A stretch of 64,000 nucleotides of DNA from Pseudomonas migulae (GTDB lineage Bacteria > Pseudomonadota > Gammaproteobacteria > Pseudomonadales > Pseudomonadaceae): the NCBI RefSeq assembly GCF_024169315.1, contig NZ_JALJWR010000001.1, forward strand, positions 5,444,501-5,508,500, read 5' to 3'. Position 1 is the stretch's first letter, and each line of letters begins with the position of its first letter. This document shows positions 53,801 to 62,161 of the stretch, in pieces. The position numbers and the translations under genes were made by a program. The notes beneath the pieces are model-generated. The model had not been told where the DNA came from and did no database searches. It saw nothing but the letters and a program-made list of their open reading frames with translations.

Positions 53801-54979
53801 TTACTTGGAAAGAAACCTCATCCCTTCCTCCAACCCCCGCAACGTCAGCGGGTACATCTGATCATCAATCAAATCCCGCACGATATTGGTCGAAGACGTA
53901 TAACTCCAGGTATCTTTCGGATACGGGTTGATCCAGATGAGTTTCTTGTACTTCTCCTTGAACCGCTGCATCCACACGTAACCGGCTTCTTCGTTCCAGT
54001 GCTCGACGCTGCCGCCGGCCTGGGTGATTTCATAAGGCGCCATGGCGGCGTCGCCGATGAAGATCACTTTGTAGTCGGCGCCGTACTTGTGCAGCAAGTC
54101 CTGGGTCGAGGTGCGCTCGGAGGTGCGGCGCATGTTGTTCTTCCACACCGACTCGTAGATGAAGTTGTGGAAGTAGAAGTACTCCAGGTGTTTGAACTCG
54201 GTCTTGCAGGCCGAGAACAGTTCCTCGCAGATCTTCACGTGCGCGTCCATCGAGCCGCCGATGTCGAACAGCAGCAACAGCTTGACGGTATTGCGCCGCT
54301 CCGGCCGCATCTGGATGTTCAGCAACCCGGCATCCTTGGCGGTGTGATCGATGGTGCCATCGATGTCGAGCTCTTCCGCCGCACCCTGACGGGCGAACTT
54401 GCGCAGGCGACGCAACGCAACCTTGATGTTGCGCGTGCCCAGTTCCACCGAGTCGTCGAGGTTCTTGTACTCGCGCTGATCCCAGACCTTGGCCGCCTTG
54501 CCCTGGCGCTTGCCGGCATCGCCGACCCGAATGCCTTCCGGGTTGAAGCCGCCGGAGCCGAACGGGCTGGTGCCGCCGGTGCCGATCCACTTGTTGCCGC
54601 CGGCGTGGCGTTCTTTCTGTTCTTCAAGGCGTTTCTTGAACTCTTCGATCAGCTTGTCCAGGCCGCCAAGGGACTGGATCGCTGCCCGCTCTTCATCGGT
54701 CAGCGAGCGCTCGAACTCCTTGCGCAACCAGTCTTCGGGAATCAAGGCTTGAAGGTGGTCATCGAGTTTTTCCAGGCCATTGAAGTAAGCACCGAAGGCC
54801 CGGTCGAACTTGTCGAAATGCTTTTCGTCCTTCACCAGAATCGTCCGGGACAGATAATAAAACTCGTCCATGTCGGCGAAGGTCACGCGCTGTTTCAGTG
54901 CGTTGATCAGGTCCAGCAGCTCGCGCACCGAGACGGGCACCTTGGCTGCGCGCATTTCATTGAACAGGTTGAGCAGCAT
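53801..54979 (-). CDS. VWA-domain (CoxE-like) protein
   Basis: A 392-aa protein with an N-terminal helical region and a C-terminal VWA domain. The metal-site motif is LLLLFDIGGSMDAHV (DxGxS). CoxE-type VWA proteins work with MoxR AAA+ ATPases as chaperone pairs that mature or modify protein complexes. It follows the MoxR gene by 15 bases. Partner complex unknown. Confidence 0.88.
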   Translation of the reverse strand: MLLNLFNEMRAAKVPVSVRELLDLINALKQRVTFADMDEFYYLSRTILVKDEKHFDKFDRAFGAYFNGLEKLDDHLQALIPEDWLRKEFERSLTDEERAAIQSLGGLDKLIEEFKKRLEEQKERHAGGNKWIGTGGTSPFGSGGFNPEGIRVGDAGKRQGKAAKVWDQREYKNLDDSVELGTRNIKVALRRLRKFARQGAAEELDIDGTIDHTAKDAGLLNIQMRPERRNTVKLLLLFDIGGSMDAHVKICEELFSACKTEFKHLEYFYFHNFIYESVWKNNMRRTSERTSTQDLLHKYGADYKVIFIGDAAMAPYEITQAGGSVEHWNEEAGYVWMQRFKEKYKKLIWINPYPKDTWSYTSSTNIVRDLIDDQMYPLTLRGLEEGMRFLSK

Positions 54980-54994
54980 GGCGATTGCCCTTTC

Positions 54995-55840
54995 TTAGCG
55001 AGTGCCGCGACGGCTCATGAACGCCAGACGCTCAAGCAATTGAACGTCCTGTTCGTTCTTGACCAAAGCACCGGCCAGCGGCGGAATCGCCTTGGTCGGA
55101 TCACGTTCGCGCAGCACCGCTTCGCCGATGTTGTCGGCCATCAACAGCTTCAGCCAGTCCACCAGTTCGGAGGTCGATGGTTTTTTCTTCAGGCCCGGCA
55201 CCTTGCGCACGTCGAAGAACACGTCCAGTGCTTCGCTGACCAGATCCTTCTTGATGTCCGGGTAGTGCACGTCGACGATCCGCTGCATCGTCACGCGATC
55301 CGGGAAGGCGATGTAGTGGAAGAAGCAGCGGCGCAGGAAGGCGTCCGGCAGTTCTTTTTCGTTGTTGGAGGTAATGATGATGATCGGGCGCTTTTTGGCC
55401 TTGATGGTCTCGTCGATTTCGTAAACGTAGAACTCCATCTTGTCGAGTTCTTGCAGCAGGTCGTTCGGGAACTCGATGTCGGCCTTGTCGATTTCGTCGA
55501 TCAGCAGGATCACCCGCTCTTCAGACTCGAAAGCCTCCCAGAGCTTGCCCTTTTTCAGGTAATTGCGAACGTCGTGGACCTTTTCCGTGCCCAGCTGCGA
55601 ATCGCGCAGACGGCTGACCGCATCGTACTCGTACAGGCCCTGGTGAGCCTTGGTGGTGGATTTGATGTGCCAGGTGATCAGCCGGGCGCCAAAGGATTCG
55701 GCCAGTTGCTCGGCGAGCATGGTCTTGCCGGTGCCCGGTTCGCCCTTGACCAGCAGCGGACGCTCCAGGGTGATGGCGGCGTTGACCGCCAGCTTCAGGT
55801 CATCGGTGGCGACGTAGGCCTGGGTGCCTTCGAACTTCAT
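54995..55840 (-). CDS. MoxR-family AAA+ ATPase
   Basis: A 281-aa AAA+ protein. Walker A GEPGTGKT is at 33-40, Walker B VILLIDEIDKAD near 110, and SNNEKELPDAFLRRCFFHYI contains sensor 1 and the arginine finger. It pairs with the following VWA protein, an arrangement typical of MoxR systems. Confidence 0.92.
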   Translation of the reverse strand: MKFEGTQAYVATDDLKLAVNAAITLERPLLVKGEPGTGKTMLAEQLAESFGARLITWHIKSTTKAHQGLYEYDAVSRLRDSQLGTEKVHDVRNYLKKGKLWEAFESEERVILLIDEIDKADIEFPNDLLQELDKMEFYVYEIDETIKAKKRPIIIITSNNEKELPDAFLRRCFFHYIAFPDRVTMQRIVDVHYPDIKKDLVSEALDVFFDVRKVPGLKKKPSTSELVDWLKLLMADNIGEAVLRERDPTKAIPPLAGALVKNEQDVQLLERLAFMSRRGTR

Positions 55841-55982
55841 CTGCTAATCCTCGAACGGTAAACGCCGACCCGACGGGGCAGGGCGGGGCGCAATAGTTGT
55901 AGTACCCGACTATAACGCGCTGCCCGGTCGACTGTGAACGCAGACGGCTTATTCAGTCTCTGAATGGAGCGTCACATCTTGA

Positions 55983-57059
55983 CTAGCCCGCTTCCGGCTT
56001 CGGCCGCTCATACCGGGCATTGAATGCCTGGACAAAACCATTTCGCAAAATCTGCAAAAACGCCTGGAACGCGCTGACATCTTGCCGGTGTACGTTGCCG
56101 CTCAGTTCCACGCGAGTCGCAAACTGGTTCTTGCCCTGGTTTTTCAGCACGGTTTCAGAGCCACCGACAATGGCCTCCCAAATGGACCTGAACAGCCCTT
56201 TGTCCTTGTTTTCCACGTCCTGCTGCCAATTGAACACATCGACGTCTTTCAGCAACGGTTTGATGTAGCCGGTCAATTGGGCTTTTTTCGCTTGCGCTTC
56301 GATCACCACATCACCGTGCCCGGCATTGAAATCGAACTTGCCATAGGCCGAGGCGAAGTCGTTCATGCGTTTGAGTTCAATGTCCCTGGCGCGTAGGCGG
56401 AACTGGAAATCTTCGAAATTGCTCAGCGGATCGAAGGTCGCGGTGGTTTCCAGCGGGGCGTGCCCCAGCAACAGCGCTTTGCCATCGAAGCGTGCGTCGC
56501 GCTTGCCTTCCTTGTCGGCGACGTTGGTCAGGTTGTAAATGCTGGCGTTGACCTGGGTCGCGTTCATGTTGACGGGGGGCTTGGAATTGAAATTCCTGAA
56601 ACTGATCTTGCCATCGAGGATCCGCACTTCATCCAGGGTGATCGGTGCCAGTTTGCTTAATTGCGCACGCCAGTCGGTGCCTTGACCGGTCTGCGAGTTT
56701 TGCTTGTTGGCGCCGCCATCGACGAAGTTCACCTCGGGGTTGAAGAACTGCACCTTGGCCACCACCGCGTGGTCGTACAAGAGCGAGTGCCAGCTGACCG
56801 AAAGGTCGATCAACGGCGCATTGACGAAGGGCACCGGGACCTTGCCATCGACCTTGACGATTTTCAGCCCGTTGATTTTATAAGCGCCGCGCCACAGCGC
56901 CAGGTCAACGTCGGTGATCTGTCCACGGTAGTCGCCCATGTCGGCGAGCTTGTCGTTCAGGTAGTTACGCACCATGTAGGGCAGGGCAGAATGCAAGGTG
57001 ATCAGCAGCACGACCAGGCCGAGGAGGGTCCACAGGGGCCAGCTATATCGACGTTTCAT
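55983..57059 (-). CDS. DUF748 envelope protein
   Basis: A 358-aa protein. One N-terminal membrane segment (about 7-28) is followed by a periplasmic beta region typical of AsmA/DUF748 proteins (VDLALWRGAYKINGLKIVKV, PITLDEVRILDGKISFRNFN). AsmA-like proteins are linked to lipid transport and envelope stability. The ATG at 57059 gives MKRRYSWPLWTLLGLVVLLI; a longer frame adds ten residues. Role here is inferred. Confidence 0.8.
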   Translation of the reverse strand: MKRRYSWPLWTLLGLVVLLITLHSALPYMVRNYLNDKLADMGDYRGQITDVDLALWRGAYKINGLKIVKVDGKVPVPFVNAPLIDLSVSWHSLLYDHAVVAKVQFFNPEVNFVDGGANKQNSQTGQGTDWRAQLSKLAPITLDEVRILDGKISFRNFNSKPPVNMNATQVNASIYNLTNVADKEGKRDARFDGKALLLGHAPLETTATFDPLSNFEDFQFRLRARDIELKRMNDFASAYGKFDFNAGHGDVVIEAQAKKAQLTGYIKPLLKDVDVFNWQQDVENKDKGLFRSIWEAIVGGSETVLKNQGKNQFATRVELSGNVHRQDVSAFQAFLQILRNGFVQAFNARYERPKPEAG

Positions 57060-57186
57060 GGTGGCAAATCTCCGGCGATGTAAAACCATTGACTGCGGTG
57101 GTTACCGGACGTTCGACCCGACTGGACGACCACGGGCAACAGGCATACCGTGAAGGGCTAATTCAACGCTGCATAAGGACCCAGCC

Positions 57187-58161
57187 ATGAGCCGTATTTT
57201 TGCTGACAACGCCCATTCCATCGGCAATACGCCGCTGGTGCAGATCAACCGTATCGCTCCGCGTGGCGTGACCATCCTCGCCAAGATCGAAGGGCGCAAT
57301 CCCGGTTATTCGGTCAAGTGCCGGATCGGCGCGAACATGATCTGGGACGCCGAAAGCACCGGCAGACTCAAGCCTGGCATGACCATCGTCGAGCCCACTT
57401 CCGGCAATACCGGCATTGGCCTGGCGTTTGTTGCCGCTGCACGGGGCTACAAGCTGATGTTGACCATGCCGGCGTCCATGAGTATTGAGCGTCGCAAAGT
57501 GCTCAAGGCGCTGGGCGCCGAACTGGTGCTGACCGAGCCGGCCAAGGGCATGAAAGGCGCGATCGAAAAGGCTGCTGAAATTGTTGCCAGCGATCCGTCC
57601 ACCTACTTCATGCCCGCGCAATTCGAGAACCCGGCCAACCCGGCCATCCACGAGAAAACCACCGGTCCGGAAATCTGGAACGACACCGACGGCGCGGTCG
57701 ATGTGCTGGTGGCAGGCGTTGGAACGGGTGGAACCATTACCGGCGTCTCGCGGTATATAAAGAATACCCAGGGCAAACCGATTCTTTCCGTGGCGGTTGA
57801 ACCGGTGGTTTCGCCGGTGATTACACAGAAGCTGGCCGGTGAAGAGATCAAACCGAGCCCCCACAAGATTCAGGGGATCGGCGCCGGTTTTGTACCGAAG
57901 AACCTGGACCTGTCGATGGTGGATCGTGTCGAGCTGGTGACCGACGATGAATCCAAGGCCATGGCCCTGCGCTTGATGCAGGAAGAAGGCATTTTGTGCG
58001 GCATCTCTTGTGGGGCTGCCATGGCCGTGGCTGTACGCCTGGCGGAAACCCCGGAAATGCAGGGCAAGACCATCGTGGTGATCCTGCCCGATTCTGGCGA
58101 ACGCTACCTGTCGAGCATGCTGTTCAGTGACCTGTTTACCGAACAGGAGAATCAGCAATAG
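57187..58161 (+). CDS. cysK: Cysteine synthase A
   Basis: A 324-aa PLP enzyme that makes cysteine from O-acetylserine and sulfide. The Schiff-base lysine is K44 ([11 protein letters not shown]), the phosphate-loop TSGNTG lies at 71-76, and [11 protein letters not shown] and [11 protein letters not shown] follow. The substrate-binding TSGNTG loop and a short C-terminus favour CysK over CysM. Confidence 0.93.
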   Translation: MSRIFADNAHSIGNTPLVQINRIAPRGVTILAKIEGRNPGYSVKCRIGANMIWDAESTGRLKPGMTIVEPTSGNTGIGLAFVAAARGYKLMLTMPASMSIERRKVLKALGAELVLTEPAKGMKGAIEKAAEIVASDPSTYFMPAQFENPANPAIHEKTTGPEIWNDTDGAVDVLVAGVGTGGTITGVSRYIKNTQGKPILSVAVEPVVSPVITQKLAGEEIKPSPHKIQGIGAGFVPKNLDLSMVDRVELVTDDESKAMALRLMQEEGILCGISCGAAMAVAVRLAETPEMQGKTIVVILPDSGERYLSSMLFSDLFTEQENQQ

Positions 58162-58380
58162 GCGCTGGCGAAGCAGCGATCATTTGATCGCGGGGAAGGG
58201 GTTGATTCAGGTCAGCCCCCGTTCAGGAGACCTATGGTAAGAAGTGCTTTATTGCACAATTCTTAACACTGAATGTTGAGTTAGACGGGTTTTTCCCGTG
58301 GCCGGTAGTGTTTATCATGGCCGGCAGCCACGTCGGGTAAATGGCGTTGTGCGAAGTTGTTCATTCTCAAGGAGCTGTAG
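58162..58380. promoter_or_regulatory. cysK / lpxO intergenic region
   Basis: 219 bases. Notable is a dyad TTAACA-CTGAA-TGTTGA at 58263-58279 (5 of 6 pairs), about 100 bases before lpxO, possibly a regulator site. No gene or clear terminator seen. Confidence 0.4.
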
Positions 58381-59319
58381 ATGACCTTTTCCTTTGCCGC
58401 GAAGGCGTCGCTGTTGCTGCTGTTCCTGGGCAGTACGCTTTATGTGCATTTGCGCGGCAAGGCTCGTTTGCCGGTCCTGCGTCAATTCGTCAACCACTCC
58501 GCGCTGTTCGCGCCTTATAACGCCTTGATGTATGCGTTCTCCAGCGTGCCGTCCAAACCATATCTGGACCGCAGCAAGTTCCCGGAACTGGATGTGCTCA
58601 AGGACAACTGGGAAGTCATCCGCGACGAAGCGATGCACCTGTTCGACGAGGGCTACATTCGCGCCGCCGAAAAAAACAACGACGCCGGTTTTGGATCGTT
58701 CTTCAAGAAAGGCTGGAAGCGTTTCTACCTCAAGTGGTACGACAAACCGCTGCCATCGGCCGAAGCGCTGTGCCCGAAAACCGTGGCGCTCGTCAGCAGC
58801 ATTCCCAACGTCAAAGGCGCCATGTTTGCGTTACTGCCGGGCGGCAGCCACCTCAACCCGCACCGCGATCCGTTTGCCGGTTCCCTGCGTTATCACTTGG
58901 GTCTGTCGACCCCGAACTCCGACGATTGCCGCATTTTCGTCGACGGTCAGGTTTACGCCTGGCGTGACGGTGAAGATGTGATGTTTGACGAGACGTATGT
59001 GCACTGGGTGAAGAACGAAACCGAGAAGCCCCGGGTGATCCTGTTCTGCGACATCGAGCGCCCACTGAGTAATCGCGTCATGACCCGCCTTAACCGCTGG
59101 GTCAGCGGCTTGCTCGGTCGCGCGACTGCGCCGCAGAACCTCGACGATGAGCGGGTTGGCGGGATCAACAAGGCTTATGCCTGGAGCAAGAACTCCAGCG
59201 ATAAGGTCAGTGGTGTGGTCAAGCAGTGGAAACGTCGTAACCCCAAGGCTTACCGCGTGTTGCGGCCGGTGCTGGCGGTGGTGGTGTTGACGTTGTTGGG
59301 GTATTGGTTGTTTGGGTGA
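58381..59319 (+). CDS. lpxO: Lipid A 2-hydroxylase (LpxO family)
   Basis: A 312-aa Fe(II)/2-oxoglutarate dioxygenase of the aspartyl/asparaginyl beta-hydroxylase family. The iron ligands are H161 and D163 (HLNPHRDPFAGSLRYHLGLS) and H208 (DETYVHWVKNE). Membrane segments lie near 8-22 and 293-311. LpxO adds a 2-hydroxyl to a lipid A secondary acyl chain. AAGGAG precedes the ATG. Confidence 0.88.
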   Translation: MTFSFAAKASLLLLFLGSTLYVHLRGKARLPVLRQFVNHSALFAPYNALMYAFSSVPSKPYLDRSKFPELDVLKDNWEVIRDEAMHLFDEGYIRAAEKNNDAGFGSFFKKGWKRFYLKWYDKPLPSAEALCPKTVALVSSIPNVKGAMFALLPGGSHLNPHRDPFAGSLRYHLGLSTPNSDDCRIFVDGQVYAWRDGEDVMFDETYVHWVKNETEKPRVILFCDIERPLSNRVMTRLNRWVSGLLGRATAPQNLDDERVGGINKAYAWSKNSSDKVSGVVKQWKRRNPKAYRVLRPVLAVVVLTLLGYWLFG

Positions 59320-59332
59320 TTCGATTTGCAGA

Positions 59333-59365
59333 TGAAAAAACCGCTCCTTTTGAGCGGTTTTTTTC
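59333..59365. terminator. Bidirectional terminator between lpxO and the 53-aa gene
   Basis: A6 CCGCTC-CTTTT-GAGCGG T7, centred at 59349; symmetrical A and T runs let it serve both convergent units. Confidence 0.93.
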
Positions 59366-59376
59366 TGCCCCGAATT

Positions 59377-59538
59377 TCATCGGCGGCCGGCGAGCACATT
59401 AGGTTCTTCGCCTTCGATGCCCGTCGCAAGTATTTCCAGAAGGCGTCGCTGACTGTCTGTGAGCACCAGAGCAATCTTTTTCCTTTCCAGTGCGGGTAAG
59501 CGATTCTTTGTAGGGGATTTCTTACTGGATCTACCCAT
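59377..59538 (-). CDS. Small basic protein (53 aa), possible partner of the GNAT-like gene
   Basis: MGRSSKKSPTKNRLPALERK then KIALVLTDSQRRLLEILATG and ending PNVLAGRR; positively charged N-terminus with a possible helix. An excellent GGAGGAC ribosome-binding site lies 5 bases before the ATG. It starts 36 bases after the GNAT-like stop on the same strand, forming a two-gene unit. No family recognised. It lies in an A+T-richer patch. Confidence 0.55.
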   Translation of the reverse strand: MGRSSKKSPTKNRLPALERKKIALVLTDSQRRLLEILATGIEGEEPNVLAGRR

Positions 59539-59574
59539 TTTGTCCTCCGCTGTTGATCATTTATTAAGCAGTTT

Positions 59575-60120
59575 TTACGATACTTGGCTATCCACCGCTT
59601 TGACAAGCCGCCGTTCAGTATCGAAATAGAAACCATGTTGTTGATAGGTAGGGATCGCCCCTTTCAGGGGCTCCTGAACTTCGATGAATCTACTTCCGAT
59701 AATTGTGGCGTAGTGCTGAATGACCATTATGGACAATGTTGCTATACGTTTTTTAAGAGGATGGACATGTCTTGGCCGTCCTTCCATTCGCACGATGCGA
59801 ATTCGTTGCCGACTTTTGTTTGGATTGGCGAAGCAAAGTCCGCACAGGTGTTCATCGAACCAGATGGATAGATCCAGCGCTAAAGGCTCCTTCGCTTTCC
59901 ATCCAACAACTTCATGCCATGAAAAATGCGGTTCATCCCAGTGCTCACAAGCATTCAATGCTTGTGTGTCTATCGGTTCAAATCGCACCCTGGATAAATC
60001 GAGAACGGTAGGACCGACCCGTTCCATTTCCTCTTGCAGCTTGGCAGTGCTGACGCCAGCAAGATTTCTGGCTCGCGACCTATACAGCTGATACCGAAGA
60101 TGTGTCCGTTCCCTTGGCAT
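59575..60120 (-). CDS. GNAT-like hypothetical protein
   Basis: A 181-aa protein. Its C-terminal half resembles a GNAT fold: RIRIVRMEGRPRHVHPLKKR (position of the acetyl-CoA loop, without the QxxGxG motif), then GSRFIEVQEPLKGAIPTYQQ and HGF (the terminal YxxxGF element). The N-terminal half, MPRERTHLRYQLYRSRARNL, is basic. No named family recognised. Codon use and A+T content differ from lpxO and the EamA gene on either side, suggesting acquisition. Confidence 0.55.
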   Translation of the reverse strand: MPRERTHLRYQLYRSRARNLAGVSTAKLQEEMERVGPTVLDLSRVRFEPIDTQALNACEHWDEPHFSWHEVVGWKAKEPLALDLSIWFDEHLCGLCFANPNKSRQRIRIVRMEGRPRHVHPLKKRIATLSIMVIQHYATIIGSRFIEVQEPLKGAIPTYQQHGFYFDTERRLVKAVDSQVS

Positions 60121-60303
60121 TCGATCTCTTGCATTCCATGTCTCCCGCAGTGGTCGATTCCATTTCTCCCAGAGTAAGCAGCCTTTCGTTAGCTGTCGTT
60201 ACTGGCCCTTTGTCCAAGTCATTGCAATCCATGTCACCCGCTGGTTATAGTCGGCGCTCGGTGATTTCCAACCCACCGTCCACCTCATAAAAAAGATCAG
60301 CCC
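60121..60303. promoter_or_regulatory. Repeat-bearing region upstream of the GNAT-like gene
   Basis: TTGCATTCCATGTCTCCCGC at 60129-60148 is repeated as TTGCAATCCATGTCACCCGC at 60222-60241 (18 of 20), with a partial copy ATTCCATTTCTCCC at 60157-60170. On the minus strand these lie just upstream of the GNAT-like start. No gene seen. Confidence 0.5.
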
Positions 60304-60468
60304 ATGCCTGCATCCCTCATCAACGCGGTAGTCGATTCAGCGGTCAATGCTGGCGTCGTGCCGTGCGGGAATCGGCAGCCTGCGCAGATCAGTCATTACC
60401 CCCCACCTGTCCGTAGCGCGCCGGTGTACGCAGTCGTATCACCGCCGGGCGTTGGCGTTTCGGGCTGA
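60304..60468 (+). CDS. Possible leader peptide (54 aa) ahead of the EamA transporter
   Basis: MPASLINAVVDSAVNAGVVP then CGNRQPAQISHYPPPVRSAP and ending GVGVSG. It is proline- and valine-rich with no membrane segment. The codon pattern is uniform and the frame runs through a patch otherwise without genes. The ribosome-binding site is weak (AAAGATCAG). It ends 97 bases before the EamA ATG, with hairpins in between. Its status as a real gene is uncertain. Confidence 0.4.
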   Translation: MPASLINAVVDSAVNAGVVPCGNRQPAQISHYPPPVRSAPVYAVVSPPGVGVSG

Positions 60469-60503
60469 TCAGCTTCTTTTTGCTGTGACCCGTGCCCGCC
60501 TGA

Positions 60504-60548
60504 AAAAAACTACTGGATTTCAGCCTCGGCTGAGTTGGCTTTTTGCCT
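60504..60548 (+). terminator. Attenuator-like hairpins ahead of the EamA gene
   Basis: A7, then AGCC (60522-60525) can pair with GGCT at 60528-60531 (CAGC-CTCG-GCTG) or at 60537-60540, the latter followed by T5. Alternative pairings of one segment are the hallmark of attenuators, but the stems are short. Confidence 0.4.
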
Positions 60549-60565
60549 GACTACAGGTGGTCTTC

Positions 60566-61429
60566 ATGTTTGTCCTTTCGAAAAAATCCGCGCTCGCGGC
60601 GGCGTCCACGAGCCTGTTTGTCCTGCTGTGGAGCAGCGGGGCGATCTTCTCCAAATGGGGGCTGGCGCACGCGTCCCCCTTCGCTTTTCTGCTGATTCGC
60701 TTTGCCATCGCTCTGTGTGGGTTGTTGCTCCTGGTGCCGTTGCTCAAGCTGAAACGGCCCAAGGGCGGCAAGCCGATGTTGTATGCGATGGCTACAGGTG
60801 TGGTGTTGTTGGGGGCTTATCAGATTTTCTATCTGCTGGCCCTGGACCTGAAAGTCACCCCGGGTGTGATGGCCACGATCATGGGCGTGCAGCCGATTCT
60901 CACGGTGGTGATCATGGAGCGGCAACGCTCCGCCAGCCGGATGTTCGGTCTGACCCTGGGCCTGGCCGGATTGATCATGGTGGTGTACCAGGGTATTGGT
61001 CTGGCGGGCATGTCGCTGGCGGGGATGCTCTTCGGTTTGCTGGCGTTGGCGAGCATGACGTTCGGTTCGATCATGCAGAAGCGCATTACCGATAATCCCC
61101 TCGGCACGTTGCCGGTGCAGTACCTCGCGGGGTTGTTGCTTTGCGGGATCTTTGTGCCGTTCCAGCCGTTTCATTTCGAACACAGCAGCGGTTTTATCGT
61201 GCCGGTGTTGTGGATGGGGCTGGTGGTGTCGGTGCTGGCGACGTTGTTGCTGTATCGGCTGATTGCACGGGGTAATTTGGTGAACGTCACCAGTTTGTTT
61301 TACCTGGTGCCGGCGGTGACGGCGGTGATGGATTACCTGTTTTTCGGCAACAGACTGGCGGGGTTGAGCATGCTTGGGATGGTGCTGATTATTGTTGGTT
61401 TGGGGTTTGTGTTTCGTAAGGCCGGGTGA
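60566..61429 (+). CDS. EamA-family (DMT) transporter
   Basis: A 287-aa protein with ten membrane segments in two EamA repeats (about 10-140 and 150-285). Landmarks are VLLWSSGAIFSKWGLAHASP, GVQPILTVVIMERQ and FLVPAVTAVMDYLFFGN-type sequence (YLVPAVTAVMDYLFFGNRLA). RhaT/YdcZ-type members export amino acids or drugs; the substrate is unknown. The ATG at 60566 with AGGTGG ahead of it was chosen. Confidence 0.87.
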   Translation: MFVLSKKSALAAASTSLFVLLWSSGAIFSKWGLAHASPFAFLLIRFAIALCGLLLLVPLLKLKRPKGGKPMLYAMATGVVLLGAYQIFYLLALDLKVTPGVMATIMGVQPILTVVIMERQRSASRMFGLTLGLAGLIMVVYQGIGLAGMSLAGMLFGLLALASMTFGSIMQKRITDNPLGTLPVQYLAGLLLCGIFVPFQPFHFEHSSGFIVPVLWMGLVVSVLATLLLYRLIARGNLVNVTSLFYLVPAVTAVMDYLFFGNRLAGLSMLGMVLIIVGLGFVFRKAG

Positions 61430-61441
61430 AGCGGTTGGGGG

Positions 61442-62130
61442 CATATCCGTTTTTTGGTGATGGCTGATATTGGTTCCGCCCTTACGGCGGGTTACTTGGA
61501 AAAGCGCCAAGTAACCAAGCGCTTTTGCCCCTTTCGTTCGGTGCCTCGCTAAGGCTCGGCATGCCCTCCTTCCGGTCCTGCTCCGTGGGCCCGCCGCCAT
61601 CGGCCATCCATGGCCGGGGGCGGCTAACCCGGCATCCATGCCGGGTTGCCCACTGCGCAGAACCTCCACTCGGCCTCTCGAGGGTGCGACTAACGCCAAT
61701 GCAACCGAGGCGGCCTACCGGCCGACCTGTCATTTGAAGCGTACGCCTTCCCCTGTGGGAGCTGGCAAGCCAGCTCCCACAGGGATTGTTGGGGGGCATG
61801 ACATTGGTGTTCACCCCCGATGATCCTGACGAACTTCAGGTCGGCTATCAGGCCGCCTCGCTTTGTTTTTGATCTTGATCTGCCCCGTCGGAAGGCCGAG
61901 CGCAGGTTCTGCGCAGTGGGCACCGCGGCAGGGATGCCGCGGTAGCCGCCCCCGGCCATGGATGGCCGATGGCGGCGGGCCCACGGAGCAGGACCGGAGT
62001 AAGGGAATGGCGAGCCTTAGCGAGCCACCGTACGTCAGGGGCGCTTGGCGCTTGGTTACTTGGCGCTCTTCCAAGTGACCCGCTGTAAGAGCGGAACCAA
62101 TAGCCGCCGTTACCCAAAAAACGGATATGT
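61442..62130. repeat. Large imperfect inverted repeat
   Basis: The left arm 61442-61684 (starting CATATCCGTTTTTTGG) matches in inverse the right arm 61885-62130 over some 240 bases with scattered differences. Shared blocks include GGTTCCGC..TTAC.GCGGGT, AGCGCCAAGTAACCAAGCGC, GGTCCTGCTCCGTGGGCCCG and GCCATCCATGGCCGGGGGCG. The centre holds a perfect REP-like palindrome (16-base arms, 61751-61784). The region sits between convergent genes. Open frames across it are repeat by-products. Confidence 0.8.
61751..61784. repeat. Perfect REP palindrome inside the inverted repeat
   Basis: CCCTGTGGGAGCTGGC-AA-GCCAGCTCCCACAGGG, 16 bases per arm, a REP-type core without a long spacer. Confidence 0.85.
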
Positions 62131-62161
62131 ACCAAAAAAACCAGACCACCATCCGGCCTTG

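Noticed and set aside
53753..55861. A very long plus-strand open frame (702 codons) opposite the MoxR and VWA genes.
   Set aside because: The minus-strand proteins have clear Walker A/B and VWA motifs; the opposite frame has no recognisable domain and is an antisense by-product of high G+C.
59250..59636. A 128-codon minus-strand frame overlapping the 53-aa gene and the GNAT-like stop.
   Set aside because: No ribosome-binding site, it runs through the terminator hairpin and the lpxO end, and it competes with a 53-aa frame that has a strong ribosome-binding site.
60102..60290. A 62-codon plus-strand frame over the repeat region upstream of the GNAT-like gene.
   Set aside because: It has no ribosome-binding site and its sequence consists largely of the repeat itself.
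61482..62152. Several open frames inside the large inverted repeat.
   Set aside because: They are mirror copies of repeat sequence without ribosome-binding sites or known domains.
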